This document shows positions 38,401 through 46,366 of a DNA stretch of 64,000 nt, one piece after another; within the stretch, counting starts at the first letter, position 1, and each line of letters starts with the position of its first letter. The position numbers and the translations under genes are program-made. The stretch covers positions 3,896,001 to 3,960,000 of the forward strand of contig JADJBV010000001.1 in assembly GCA_016703535.1 (NCBI GenBank), read 5' to 3'. The notes beneath the pieces were generated by a model. The model saw only the letters and a list, made by a program, of their open reading frames with translations. It searched no databases and had not been told where the DNA came from. Origin of the DNA: Deltaproteobacteria bacterium. Lineage in GTDB: Bacteria > Myxococcota > Kuafuiibacteriia > Kuafuiibacteriales > Kuafuiibacteriaceae.

Positions 38401-40609
38401 CTTCGCCCACGGCATCTTGGGTTTGGAGTCGATGACCTCTTCGCAGGAGGTCGCCGGCATGCCCGGTCAATACGAAGACGTCGTCACTCGGGCCTTCACC
38501 TTGGATTCCCTTGGACGTGTCGCCGGGGAGTCGAACTCGGCGTTCCCTGGCCAGGACCTCTCGTACGTTCGAAGCGCAGAAGGTCGGCTAGCCACGCTCG
38601 CCAGCCCCGGGCGTTCCTTCACCTTGGCCTACGACGACCCGCTCGGTCGCCTCACGGGCGTCGATCTTGGGGCCAACCGCAAGGTGACCTACGAGTACCA
38701 AGGCTTTGGCCCGCCCAGGCGACAGCGGTTTGGCAACGGGGTGAGCGAGGAGCTGCTCTACGAAGACGACGGGTCTCTGTATCGACGCAGCACGAACCTG
38801 AACACGACCTCGGTGGCCAGGGTCGACCTCAGCTGGAGCACGTACCGGGCCCTCGCGCGGGTGGATGAGCGGTTCGGCGCCTCGGCTCCGCGCTCGGACG
38901 TATTCGAGACCGACCGGGCCGGCAGGCTCAAGGCAGCCTCCTCTCGGGTGACCGGCCTCGCGGCGCCAGCCCCGGGAGCGACCGGCGTGGCACTGGCGAC
39001 GGTCACTTCCTGGATCACCGCGTCCCCCGCCGCCAACAAGGAGGCCTTCGCCTACCGAGTGGACAGCTCCATTTCGAGCGTGACGAGGGCGGGAGTGGCG
39101 ACCAGCCCGACCATTGGCACCGACGGCCGGTACCTCCAGTTCGGGGGCAGCGTCGCCTCGGACACCGACGGGCGCGTGACCAGCCTCCCCGACGGCACCA
39201 CCTTCCAGTACGACGGCGCAGGCAGGATGCGCCGCGCTTCGAAGGGAGGGGTCGACTACAAGTTCCTCTACGACGCAGCCGGGACCCTGGTCGGCTACGA
39301 CAAAGGCACGGAGACCTATCGGTTCCAGGACGCCGAGGGCCTCTACGTCGCCGAGCAGAGCCCCGCTGGAACCCGAACCTTGATCCCGGGCTTCCTTGAC
39401 GGGCCCGTGGGCTACGACAACGCGGGGACCACGACCTACCTGCACTACGACTTTGGGAGCCGTCTGGCCTTCGCGACCTCGGGCACAGGGGCGGTCGTCG
39501 AAGACTTCGCGTACGACGGCTACGGACGACCGCGGTTCTTCTCGCCGTCCGGCGTCCAGCAGACGACCAGCATCACCAACTCAAGGCTGCTCTTTGGAGC
39601 CCAACCCTCGGTGCCCGAGCTCGGCATCCACCGCCTCGGGGCCCGTTGGTACCGCCCCGAGATGGGGGCCTTCCTCTCCGCGGATCCGCTCGGGCTCATG
39701 GACGGCCCCAATCGCTACGTCTACGGCGGGGCGAACCCCGCGATTTACTCGGACTTCAGCGGCCTCGCGAAGGTCGCCGGCGATGCCTCGGGTCAAGGGC
39801 CGTTCCTGGCAGGTCGAGCGCTACTTGATAGGATGGGGGCTGTTGGGCCTTCCGAAGAACTTCCGTCAATGGCCGACACCGTGGCAATCGGGCTGTCGCT
39901 GGCTGCGTTCGACCTCGTGACGACCCTTCACGGAATTGCGAGTGAGGATGGCGCGGAAAGAACTCACGAGGCCAGGGAACTAACCCGACAGGCCTTGAGG
40001 AACCTGTTTCGCACGCCGACTCTCCCGAGAAGCACGGAGACAGAAGACGTAGCTGCTCTTGCGATCGGCTTGATGAGTGGGCTTTTGGGCGGTGAAGGAA
40101 AGGTGGCCGCAGATATCCCGAGACAGGGCTCCACACGGCTTCCGCAGCTCTTTCGTGGGGGCGCGGTCGCGGGCAGCTCAAATTGGACGCGTGGTTCAGC
40201 GGCTGTCTCGACCGAAGGTGGCTCGGTTCTGCGTCAGCTCACTCCGAACAGCTGCGGCCAGACATGCGGTGCGATGCTTCTCCGGGATCGAGGCATTGAT
40301 GCGTCGAGATCAATGGTGGCTACTCGAGTAGGACACGCAGGAACGACCGAGGGGCCCGACGTTGCAAGAGCGATGTCCAAGTTCCTCGACGGATGGAGGG
40401 GCGGCATCGTAGATCATTCAGCATTTTCTGCGCTAACCTCGCGAGGTTCATGGGCCGCCATGCTTGGGAGAGGTAAAATCGGACACTGGGTAGTGGTTGA
40501 TGGAGTAGATGGTGCGTCTGTGCTAATTCGTGATCCGGCATCCGGTGTGCGGACTATGACCATAGAGGCATTCTTGGAGGCATGGAATGGATCAGTCGTC
40601 TTCCGATAG
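32474..40609 (+). CDS. RHS polymorphic toxin protein with Cys-rich insertion and papain/C39-like C-terminal toxin
   Basis: 2711 residues from the ATG at 32474, preceded by GGAAGG. Signal peptide through PGGSARGQA. Residues about 205-430 are an RHS N-terminal region (GEFVYTKVDIDLPGIGIAF). Residues about 432-840 are an unusual Cys-rich insertion (ACFAACGG, CIWQCEGADC, CSESCVNGCP). RHS/YD repeats follow (YDRSGRLMG, YDGYGRVIEV). The core ends GARWYRPEMGAFLSADPLGL...YVYGGANPAIYSDFSGL. The tip (last 250 residues) differs in base composition and holds NSCGQTCGAMLL, GHWVVVDG and IRDPASG, matching a papain/C39-type Cys-His-Asp protease. Predicted to be an exported toxin; the immunity gene overlaps its end by 23 bp. 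Confidence 0.9.
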   Translation: MSKSTSVPHPQGRCMGAKPHHRTRARWLISGALLLTGVAIPGGSARGQASCSAGTSVLDLPGGPDISISSNQCGYADTAYPPGFDNEIVADIEDGEHSILDPFQAGALVSVGQVQADLLPLPSAPWPPPPPDVSQSLPPSHVFLSPQFAEGLASGISEQVLESTLGGATPGFRSLAPTAAPPLNLVGRETDPGFDGERPLYEATEIGGQGLDTQQINADDPVLPGTGEFVYTKVDIDLPGIGIAFRLLRTYRSRWSYEGPIGSGWTHSFDQRLFEEVSGCGESTVNWSTGLGSVVRFRQGTDGHYRTESSTPFVLVERLGKREVVSPDGIRRVFGTDGFLEAIIDLNGNQLVFTWQSGFQDMVLTRVTDTLNRQFTFAYRGAYLDNISEPSLGTLVRFTVDSEGDLVTVTDRAGVVETYQYDTDLARTWSLPSQGLEEACFAACGGASEQCGGECADLARQAEQDCIWQCEGADCAVPCIGQMSEACEPLVLANTNECVEVCQNGCTADPQVCRGFEPRPTTMTMAACLMQVRADGTPMTECGARPDLAARRNPTIRLDGNTEHPEGCCISAFMASEWRTRHQDCLAGPPAGPNSVCLDGYNARVDICGQTDDDCDAFAEAQRDACDDQCDDVGEAACESGCHDYRICARYASEIPVISIRSWDCSQASPGYAAVCELLGAAINVVEWVGSIFSATFYWTGEAAAGDGCLPFEPIFPFGDNDGWMTNEWPCVDRCTSTCEDHCVSKIAWDCKQEARTGCSESCVNGCPAMIGSSCRQAGLASCTEACSAERRHDRCVASCGAIAWQEQCVESCADKCVACHHPCSTAAECAAGSMPARACSEVRFGAPSDLSHNLTRVIDGNGRVVVFNEYQTNIGDPAYDKVRRQEFGGEATTYEYFDLGLGAPSNLPGEVAALFQTESYDLCPSACEESVAMPSASGGELWVRMVGGGYLVFPDALANKAAEGVFGPGTQGWGVDFDDRSPRGINAYGWYELRATAGEARVSGTIEPPTVLPIGLKIRTAYGSVILSQSGEQYDRVTMDGESKEAIAALFGRAGIGGTFSILRGQNGWLGVPGRAGLAASVSHDRACADFFRVAAEQPGGPIEMIPPTACSGPVTFEEIGRRGDQRVNPSDGLSPGGWDSLLTDPRAAITWDFGDVDASIEPTALIWRGDRFGGGGRGVFPGAELCGQVVPSDFPDPSCLDALAFVPAPFPQPDCGLPHLFRGARGGLPWPAGTDTSIGCSVGPGENGPLLPNACLSGQDGFRPPVAFPATSRAAPQRLERLTVVTDSAGARWAHYSSKHGVIQRVQNVETGSRMDLQYDRSGRLMGTRNAFGVRSCYEYDADRNVVRVAEVAAPDRPATYSMVDHHFDYGKYGRLTKVYPIDGYDTELDELLVWNSDWNLSSAQVHTGAGNLLTQVTGWDRGRPTALIRPNGRQDRVSYSASSGVVSGLILGFGNALRQDITLTPNAEGLPVLIKRPGHPKVEFAYTNGRPTSVSTTLTTGSTPFTQSILYDASGQRDRQTGVGPTIRYRYTDRGELETVRAEISAPAEVQATCYRYLAGRLTSVVDPEGRWTFFSHNAHGDVTSLAMGVPVSGEASPHPDCAANLTDPVQPKLEVVKEFIRDDSKGGLLLAEISAPGTPDETTVSYTYDGYGRVIEVEDADGSLHRVDYDRYGRVAWKATLRPGSPPIPASGIVEPTLQDPGLVSWVRYAYDRVGRPTEERSAWFIDEPAGRRLLGVGGWRVRTTVYDDTRSEVRSTDAEGRTTVQRLDLFGRPVLETLPDGVTTVSRTFSADLKQVQEVVQPSVNDGGVARRTVLFTDFGALSRVRSIDNLDLQAIDYDNFGRPLEERTLTEGRRITYDAFWRLSRIHRRDAANAWGQEYLFGYNRRNESNAMTTPTGTDRREFDQLNRVAREKYADGSTLEVTYLPGTTLPSQQRDRSQGVFNHTYLNGRLTQTIAQRSVGGNVRRTKLDFAHGILGLESMTSSQEVAGMPGQYEDVVTRAFTLDSLGRVAGESNSAFPGQDLSYVRSAEGRLATLASPGRSFTLAYDDPLGRLTGVDLGANRKVTYEYQGFGPPRRQRFGNGVSEELLYEDDGSLYRRSTNLNTTSVARVDLSWSTYRALARVDERFGASAPRSDVFETDRAGRLKAASSRVTGLAAPAPGATGVALATVTSWITASPAANKEAFAYRVDSSISSVTRAGVATSPTIGTDGRYLQFGGSVASDTDGRVTSLPDGTTFQYDGAGRMRRASKGGVDYKFLYDAAGTLVGYDKGTETYRFQDAEGLYVAEQSPAGTRTLIPGFLDGPVGYDNAGTTTYLHYDFGSRLAFATSGTGAVVEDFAYDGYGRPRFFSPSGVQQTTSITNSRLLFGAQPSVPELGIHRLGARWYRPEMGAFLSADPLGLMDGPNRYVYGGANPAIYSDFSGLAKVAGDASGQGPFLAGRALLDRMGAVGPSEELPSMADTVAIGLSLAAFDLVTTLHGIASEDGAERTHEARELTRQALRNLFRTPTLPRSTETEDVAALAIGLMSGLLGGEGKVAADIPRQGSTRLPQLFRGGAVAGSSNWTRGSAAVSTEGGSVLRQLTPNSCGQTCGAMLLRDRGIDASRSMVATRVGHAGTTEGPDVARAMSKFLDGWRGGIVDHSAFSALTSRGSWAAMLGRGKIGHWVVVDGVDGASVLIRDPASGVRTMTIEAFLEAWNGSVVFR

Positions 40610-40892
40610 ACTCGTAGTTCGCGGGTTCGATCGTCTCAGTGACGGGTTTATACTAACCCTGGAGGATGCCGATGGTGATGCTCAGTTTGCGCTGCGGCTA
40701 GAAGATGTAGATGGGATTGCGCTTCTGGTTGGGACAGAGTCACTTTCCAAGTGGCTGGCCAAGAATGGCCAGCTATGGGCACTATCTCCCATCCACAGTC
40801 TAATCAAGGACGCAGTGCAAAACACCATCATCGAAGTTCCGATAGTGCTGACCGCAGCAAGGTTGCCAAACACTGCAAAAGACCACCCGTGA
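40587..40892 (+). CDS. Putative immunity protein for the C39-like RHS toxin
   Basis: A 101-residue protein that starts 23 bp inside the end of the RHS gene. The position and overlap are typical of an immunity gene. It is acidic-to-neutral with LTLEDADGDAQFALRLEDVD and no signal peptide, so it acts in the cytoplasm. The base composition is visibly lower in GC than the RHS core, as for the toxin tip. No named family. Confidence 0.7.
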   Translation: MDQSSSDRLVVRGFDRLSDGFILTLEDADGDAQFALRLEDVDGIALLVGTESLSKWLAKNGQLWALSPIHSLIKDAVQNTIIEVPIVLTAARLPNTAKDHP

Positions 40893-41294
40893 CACCGTAA
40901 CTCGTGAATCGATTGAACGCGGGAGTCGCTTTGGCTAGCCTTCGCCCCTGCCGGCGAGCCGGCGATCGGTGTTGGCGGGACCGGCGCTTGTGAAGGCCAG
41001 GTAGCGTAGCGGGAGGCAGCGGTGCAGTTGGATTCGAGCCCAAGGCATCGCGGCGGAGCGCTTCCGTTGGCGGGCGTCGCGCAGCGTGGTCGACGCGGCG
41101 CCGATACACCCATAGCTCATTGAACATGGCGCCGGCCTCAAACCCGGCGTTCCCCAACACGCAGGAGCTGAGCTGGCCCGGCGGGCGGAACCCGCGGATC
41201 CCGGCGGAACGGTGACCATGCCCAAAGGTGGTGAGTTAGATAGGCTTGAGGTGGGCTCGGCGGGCCGCCTCTAACTGCGCGGGGCTAGCTTGAG
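40893..41294. other. Intergenic stretch between immunity gene and mcrBC copy 2
   Basis: About 400 bp. Antisense frames exist but none has a plausible product. No tRNA or insertion-sequence end seen. The sequence GGCTTGAG-x-TGGGC and other GC-rich segments give no clear feature. It separates the RHS cassette from the next mcrBC remnant. Confidence 0.5.
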
Positions 41295-42989
41295 TCAACC
41301 GGGGCGATCCGGCGCGGATCTTCGGTGAGCTGATCTATGGGCTGGAGTATCGGGGCCACCGGATCGAGCTGCCCCTGGGTGGGCAGCTGGAGGTGCCGCC
41401 CAACTTGGTGGTCCTCGGGACCATGAACAGCGTGGATCGGAGCGTGGCCTTGGTGGACTACGCGCTCCGGCGGCGTTTTGCGTTCGTGCGGCTTTCGCCG
41501 AGCCCGGAGGTGATCCTGCGGCTGCGGAGCGGGGAGCCGGCGGCGCTGGTGGCGGCGGTGGCCCTGGATAAGTTCAACCAGTGGCTGCGAGCTCGGCTGA
41601 GCCCCGAGCACGAGCTCGGTCACTCCTTCTTCCTCAACCTGGGCCTGCCCCTCGATGGGCCCGGGGCCCTGGCCTCCATCTGGCAGCTCGATCTGCGCCC
41701 GCTCCTGGAGGAGTACTTCTTCGGCGATCGGGAGGGCCTCGAGTCGGCCGAGGCCGAGTGGCGGCGGGCCCTCTTGGAGGCCGAAGACGAGACCCAAGAA
41801 GACGGCGACGAGGCCCCGCTTGCAAGTCCTTGGGGCGAGGCCGCCGAATACGCGCCCGTCGACGAGGCCTTCTTACGGCGCCGGCTCGGGGGCCTCTTCG
41901 AGCGGCGGCAAGAGGGCTGGGCGATCACTCGGGTGGTCGGGCACCTCCAGCTCCCCTCGGGTGCGGTGCTCCGGATCCGCTCCCCCAAAGCCAGCGCCGC
42001 CTCCGTGTTGGCCTGGGCCGCCTACGTGGACCCCACCCTCGGCCCCCTCCAGGAGCTCCGAGCCCTCCCCGCCTCGGCCGACGAAGGCGACATCGGCGCC
42101 CTCCTCGCTCGGCTCTTCGTCGACGAACTCACTCGCGTGGCCCACGGCCACGGCCTCACCCGCCGTTACCAACGCCAGGGCGTGCGCTCCGCGTCCATCC
42201 GCGGCCGCATCGACTTCGCCCGCTTGTCCCACGCCGGCGGCGATCTCTCCCGCACGCCCTGCGTCGCCTGGGAGCGAAGGCCCGAGACCCCGCTCAACCA
42301 AACCTTGGCCGCCGCGGTCGATCGCGTGCAGCGGGACCCGGTCCCGCGGGCCGCCGCCGGCCCCAACCTCGAGTGGCTGCGGGGCCTCTTGGATGGCGTC
42401 CGCCCCGAGCCTTCACAAGCGCTGCTCCTTGGCACCACTCAGCTCGACCGCACCGAGAGCCCCTTCGAGGCGTCCCTCGCCCTCGCCCGCTTGTTGCTCC
42501 GCCGCGCCTGCCGCGGTGAAGGCAACCGACACGAGGGCCTGGGATTCCTCATCAACCTGGAGCAACTCTTCGAGCGCACCATCGCCCGGGCCCTCGAGCA
42601 CGCTGGCATCACCCGACGGATCCAGGTGCCGGTGCCGTATGTGCGCCTCGATGCCCACGGCGGCTCGAGCGTTGGCGCGATGGCGGTGGATTACTACTTG
42701 CCCCGACCTCCCCCGGGGGCCGTTGGTGATCGACGCCAAGTACAAGACCGCGGTGTCCAGCGCCAACCTGCAGCAGATGGTCACCTACTGCTTCGTGTTG
42801 GGTGCGCGGCGGGGGGCGTTGGTGTTGCCCGGGGTGGAGGGGCGAGAGGCGGTGGCCTATCGGTTTTCGGCGGGGAACGGGGCCGGCGAGGTTCGGGTGG
42901 ATGTGGTGGAGTTGAGCACGGATGGGAGGTCGCTGAGCGCGTGGCGAGAGGCGGGGCAGCGGTTGGCGGAGCAGATCGCCGGGCTGTGA
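41295..42989 (+). pseudogene. Fused and frameshifted mcrB'-mcrC (copy 2)
   Basis: Homology to the full copy begins at TCAACCGGGG (equivalent to 55314). The mcrB part (NLVVLGTMNSVDRSVAL, the sensor region onward) lacks Walker A. A one-base loss near 41831 (CCTTGGGGCG where other copies have CCTTGAGGGCG) removes the mcrB stop and joins it in frame to mcrC (LASPWGEAAEYAP). A one-base gain near 42697 (TACTACTTG for TACTATTG) shifts frame again just before the catalytic IDAKYK motif. The two shifts cancel in length, so the 1170-bp mcrC span is kept. The predicted product has no working nuclease. Confidence 0.85.
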
Positions 42990-43092
42990 GGTGGGAGCCC
43001 GCCATCGCGAAACCTCCGTTCGGGCAACCGCGGGCCGGTTCGATGGACCGACGACAGTGCAAAACCTGCGCGGTAAGCGCTAGGATGCAGGC
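42990..43092. promoter_or_regulatory. Shared leader of the duplicated antitoxin genes
   Basis: Contains GCGAAACCTCCGTTCGGGCA, GGACCGACGACAGTGCAAAA and CCTGCGCGGTAAGCGCTAGG ahead of the antitoxin ATG. The same segment, with two or three changes, precedes the second antitoxin (about 48835-48925), showing that promoter and gene were copied together. A partial dyad around CCTGCGCGGTAAGCGCTAGG may be the autoregulatory site. Confidence 0.45.
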
Positions 43093-43323
43093 ATGCCCGT
43101 TCGTTTTGGGAAGTCGGTGGCCCACAACGTCGTCGTCGTCGACGAAGGAGCCGAGCTGCCCGTCGGTAAGACCTTCGTGATCCTCGACGAGACCAACGAG
43201 GACCCGGTGAGCGTCGGACCCGAGCTGGCGGCCGAGCTCGAGCGCCGCGCCGCGGAAGCACGGAGTGGCAACGTCATCACCCTGGAACAGCTCTGGGCCA
43301 AGCTCGACGCCGCCAAGCCGTGA
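43093..43323 (+). CDS. Addiction-module antitoxin (copy 1)
   Basis: 76 residues. The C-terminal half (ELAAELERRAAEARSGNVIT then LEQLWAKLDA) fits the unstable-antitoxin family often paired with ParE/RelE toxins (PF09720 type). Next to it is a ParE-like reading frame. A near-identical copy lies at 48926. Predicted to neutralise the toxin and repress the module. Confidence 0.75.
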   Translation: MPVRFGKSVAHNVVVVDEGAELPVGKTFVILDETNEDPVSVGPELAAELERRAAEARSGNVITLEQLWAKLDAAKP

Positions 43324-43632
43324 CCTCGCCTCTCTGACTTCCATTCGCGCGAAAGTGCGGTCCGCGAGATCAAGGCGGCCCACGAGTGGTGGGTCCAGAA
43401 CCGCGACGAAGCGCCCGACTTGCTCCGCAACGAGATCGCTCGCGTCGCCGCCGCTCTGACCGAGGCCCCGAGTATCGGTCGGCCCGTGGTGGAAGCGCGC
43501 CAATCCGGCGTCCGGTGCTTCCCGATGCGCCGCGTGCGGTACGAACTCTACTATCGGGTCAGCGACGACGGTACTGCGATCCAAGTTCTCCACCTCCGCC
43601 ACTTCCGACGAGGCACCAAGCCGCAGGTCTAA
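43320..43632 (+). pseudogene. ParE/RelE-like toxin, frameshifted N-terminus (copy 1)
   Basis: ParE-like core: REIKAAHEWW, then ARQSGVRCFPMRRVRYELYY, HLRHFRRG. The protein-like frame extends upstream to the antitoxin stop with no start codon. A GTG overlapping that stop (GTGA) is in another frame, so one base gained in the CTCTCT run would explain the loss. A shorter product from the TTG at 43420 lacks the first helix. Probably inactive, although a weak internal start cannot be excluded. Confidence 0.65.
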
Positions 43633-44138
43633 GAGGGAGAGGCCGCTTAATACGCGCCCGTCGACGAGGCCTTCTTGTGGCGCCGACTCGAGGGCCTCTT
43701 CGAACGGCGGCAAGACGGCTGGGCGATCACTCGGGTGGTCGGGCACCTCCAGCTCCCCTCGGGTGAGTTGCTCTGCATCCGCTCGCCCAAGACTAGCGCC
43801 GCCTCTGTGTTGGCCGGGCCGCCTACGTGGATCCGACCCTCGGCCCCCTCGGCCCCCTCCAAGAGCTCCGGGCCCTCCCCGCCTCGGTCAACGAAGGCGA
43901 CATCGGCGCCCTCCTCGCTCGACTCTTCGTCGACGAACTCACCCGCGTGGCCCACGGCCACGTCCTCACCCGTCGCTACCAACGCCAGGGCGTGCGCTCG
44001 GCGTCCATCCTCCGCTGCATCGACTTCGCCCGCTTGTCCCACGCCGGCGGCGATCTCTCGCGGGTGCCCTGCGTCGCCTGGGCGCGAAGGCAACGGACCA
44101 CTCAACCAAACCCTGGCCGCCGCGGTCGATCGCGTCCC
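43633..44138 (+). pseudogene. mcrC 5' fragment (copy 3)
   Basis: Begins directly after the toxin gene at GAGGGAGAGGCCGCT, which corresponds to codon 5 of mcrC. It includes a premature stop (GCTTAATACG for GCTGAATACG), frameshifts and a repeated CGGCCCCCT. It ends near the ACCCTGGCCGCCG segment at about codon 165. No nuclease motifs remain. Marks the right end of the first mcrBC-TA unit. Confidence 0.75.
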
Positions 44139-44185
44139 CGCACGCCCCCACACCTCCATCAATTGAGCGACCTCCGCAACCCGCC

Positions 44186-44548
44186 TCACGGATCTGCTCG
44201 TTCGTCCCCCGCAAAGTACCTCTCCGTCGACAACTCCTGGACTTCTCGAAACGCTTTCACCAACTCGCCCTTCGATTCCTCCGCCAAGTTAGTCAGCGCT
44301 CCAGACGAATCCCGGAACACCAATTCCAGCCCTCCCTCATCGACCGCTCGCAGGAACGCCAACAACGCACAATCAATGAGCAGCGGAATCCCCTGACCAA
44401 TGGAGGCCAAGTCGACACCGCTAGAGCGTAGACGTTCTGAAGCCTTTGCGTTGCACTCTGGTCCGATGAAGAAATCGGCGTCCCGAACGGCATTTCCGCG
44501 GACCTCAGCCAGCGCTCTGATGATCTCGTTACGCCACTTCACAGCCAT
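44186..44548 (-). CDS. Small protein, tandem paralogue A (immunity-like)
   Basis: About 120 residues from the ATG at 44548. It contains SGVDLASIGQGIPLLIDCAL and LELVFRDSSG. The next gene upstream (44606) has the aligned SGVDLAAIRNVAPLMVDRAL and LPLLIKDRSG, so they are duplicates. No signal peptide and no known family. Size, low-GC style and tandem duplication suit immunity genes kept without their toxins; this is inference. Confidence 0.6.
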   Translation of the reverse strand: MAVKWRNEIIRALAEVRGNAVRDADFFIGPECNAKASERLRSSGVDLASIGQGIPLLIDCALLAFLRAVDEGGLELVFRDSSGALTNLAEESKGELVKAFREVQELSTERYFAGDERADP

Positions 44549-44605
44549 GTCCGCCTCCCGACAATCGCCCGCCAACGAGAACGCCCACCACCCGGGAAGG
44601 AAGGA

Positions 44606-44947
44606 TCAAAATTCCTCCGAAGGCCGTTCGGCCGACGCCTCCCAAATGTCGACAATCGCCCCCGGCAACTCCCCTTGCGCCTCCGCACCCATATCAACGA
44701 CCTGACCAGACCGGTCCTTGATGAGCAGAGGTAGACGTCCCTCTTCTATGCCGCGAAGTACCGCCATCAACGCCCGATCCACCATCAGCGGCGCAACGTT
44801 GCGGATTGCTGCCAAGTCTACGCCGCTCGCCTGCAGCGTGCGCGACGCACGGGACTCCCCAAAGGGACTAGCCATCGCGTCTGCCTCGCGAATCGCTTCA
44901 TCCCGAACAACTGCGAATCGCTCAACCATCTCCTCGTACCAGCCCAT
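44606..44947 (-). CDS. Small protein, tandem paralogue B (immunity-like)
   Basis: About 113 residues from the ATG at 44947, with GGGGGAA about 6 bp upstream; the frame extends to 45001 but without a better start. Paralogous to the gene at 44186, 57 bp downstream. Possibly the same transcript. Confidence 0.6.
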   Translation of the reverse strand: MGWYEEMVERFAVVRDEAIREADAMASPFGESRASRTLQASGVDLAAIRNVAPLMVDRALMAVLRGIEEGRLPLLIKDRSGQVVDMGAEAQGELPGAIVDIWEASAERPSEEF

Positions 44948-45099
44948 TGCTGCTTCCCCCTGTAACGTCATCTTGTATCCGGAATGCGTGTTGGTCCCCA
45001 CCCCCCTGTGTCAGGGAACTTGTCGCCTGAGCCCTCAGCAGCCTGTGAGCGGTCATCACGAAAAGGAGAGCGCTACGCCCTCCCCCCTTGGGTCTCAAT

Positions 45100-46095
45100 C
45101 TACTTGCACCCCAAGTGGTTCGTGCGCCGGACGATCTGCCACTGCTCCCAGGCGAGGTCGGGCTCGAGGTCGGCGTAGCCCCGGCTCTTCTCGAGCCGGA
45201 TCTTGTCCTTCAACTCCATCGCGACCGCGCAACTCTGGGCGACGACCGACTCGACCTCCCTCGCGCTCAACGGCCGGCCCGCGGAGGTCTCGGCGGCGTG
45301 GAGCACCGAGACGAGGGAGGGCATCAACATCAGTGCGGGTTCTCTGGCCTGGACGGCTCGTCGAGACGCATCCAGGATTCGCCAGATGCCGAAGGGGTTG
45401 TGGCGCCCGTCTTCCGCCTCATGAACAGGGTCAGGCCAGCGCTCGATGTACTGGCGCTCGTGACCGGAGTCTGGGCGAAAGGTGTGCCCGGATGAAAGTG
45501 CGGGCCCTTCGAGGAGTTGATACAGGCACAAGGCATCGATCCATTCGACGGCCGAGACAGCGTCCAGGCCCGAGATCTCCGCCTCTGGGAGATCGAAGAG
45601 GTGCATGCCGCAGGTAGAGGTGCTCTCCGTGTCCCCAACCACCGCGACAAGCAAGCGGTACGTCTGGGCAAGGTCCTTGGCGTCGAAGACACGAATCCAA
45701 GACTCTAGGTCACACGCCGCTCCCGACGCTTCTGCCCGCACGACCACTCCGCCGGCGTCTCGGAGGGCCCTGCCCATCCGCGCGAGCTCCGCATGGGCCT
45801 CGTCGACCCGGAGCCCAACCTCGAGGACCGCCGCGCCGGGCTGCTTGGCGACCCACGCCTGGAGGTCAACCGGAGTCGGCGCCCGAGCTCCCCATCGAAA
45901 CGCCGCGAGTCCGTCGGCACCGACCCACTGTACCCGAACCTCTCCTGCTCGAATTGGTTGCCCGGAGCTCAGCGAGCACTTGAGGTTCGCGTCCCGCAAG
46001 ACCAGGACCACCGCCTGACCGTCCCGCCAAGGCCCTGGCACCAGGAGGAAGTGCGAGGGTACTCGGCTGCGCTCGTCGTTCCCCCTCTCGGTCAT
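45100..46095 (-). CDS. Protein of unknown function
   Basis: A 331-residue cytoplasmic-looking protein starting MTERGNDERSRVPSHFLLVP. N-terminal part is beta/alpha with GAAVLEVGLRVDEAHAELAR; the middle has LVAVVGDTESTSTCGMHLFD. The arrangement resembles DUF4261-type proteins but I cannot confirm it. Its ATG lies in a GGGGG-containing stretch overlapping the upstream frame (46072-46300), so the true N-terminus may be longer with a frameshift. Confidence 0.6.
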   Translation of the reverse strand: MTERGNDERSRVPSHFLLVPGPWRDGQAVVLVLRDANLKCSLSSGQPIRAGEVRVQWVGADGLAAFRWGARAPTPVDLQAWVAKQPGAAVLEVGLRVDEAHAELARMGRALRDAGGVVVRAEASGAACDLESWIRVFDAKDLAQTYRLLVAVVGDTESTSTCGMHLFDLPEAEISGLDAVSAVEWIDALCLYQLLEGPALSSGHTFRPDSGHERQYIERWPDPVHEAEDGRHNPFGIWRILDASRRAVQAREPALMLMPSLVSVLHAAETSAGRPLSAREVESVVAQSCAVAMELKDKIRLEKSRGYADLEPDLAWEQWQIVRRTNHLGCK

Positions 46096-46300
46096 CGGAG
46101 CCCCAGATTACCATTGCCCAGATCAAGACGCCGCAAATCTCGTGGGTCCGGCGGATCTCGGTAAGGAAGTCCTCGCCGGCGAGCTCGTTGAGGCTCGCCT
46201 CCAGCTCGTCGTCGGCGATCTTCTTCAGGCGCCTTTGGCTCTCGGCCCACTCCTGGTTGAACCTTTGTGCGTGGTTCGGTGTGGAGACCGTCGGCGCCAT
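45866..46300 (-). CDS. Short ORF overlapping the start of the 331-residue gene
   Basis: From the ATG at 46300 the first 75 residues look protein-like: MAPTVSTPNHAQRF, ESQRRLKKIADDELEASLNE, EICGVLIWAMVIWGSDD. After about 46075 the frame runs inside the next gene and looks like a shadow. Either a small separate protein, or the real N-terminus of the 331-residue protein joined through a GGGGG frameshift. Confidence 0.35.
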   Translation of the reverse strand: MAPTVSTPNHAQRFNQEWAESQRRLKKIADDELEASLNELAGEDFLTEIRRTHEICGVLIWAMVIWGSDDREGERRAQPSTLALPPGARALAGRSGGGPGLAGREPQVLAELRATNSSRRGSGTVGRCRRTRGVSMGSSGADSG

Positions 46301-46366
46301 GTGGGAGTATGGTTCATGCTTGTTGTTCCGGCCGTGCGCTGACGCTCCCGGCCCCCAGGACGCCGA

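Larger units (their letters stand above)
41295..44138. repeat. Segmental repeat unit, first copy (mcrB'-mcrC-antitoxin-toxin-mcrC')
   Basis: The whole order mcrB 3' end, mcrC, TA leader, antitoxin, toxin and mcrC 5' fragment recurs at 47428-49536. The two copies differ by small indels: a spacer about 85 bp longer before the second antitoxin, a roughly 40-bp deletion in the second toxin, and a shorter last fragment. It is a direct repeat about 6 kb apart. Confidence 0.7.

Noticed and set aside
40935..41225. Minus-strand frames between the RHS immunity gene and mcrBC copy 2
   Set aside because: No start with a ribosome-binding site, Arg/Pro/Ser-rich, no known motifs.
42781..43746. Minus-strand frame of 321 codons across mcrC copy 2 and the TA module
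   Set aside because: Antisense of three real or decayed genes; its composition is typical of a high-GC shadow.
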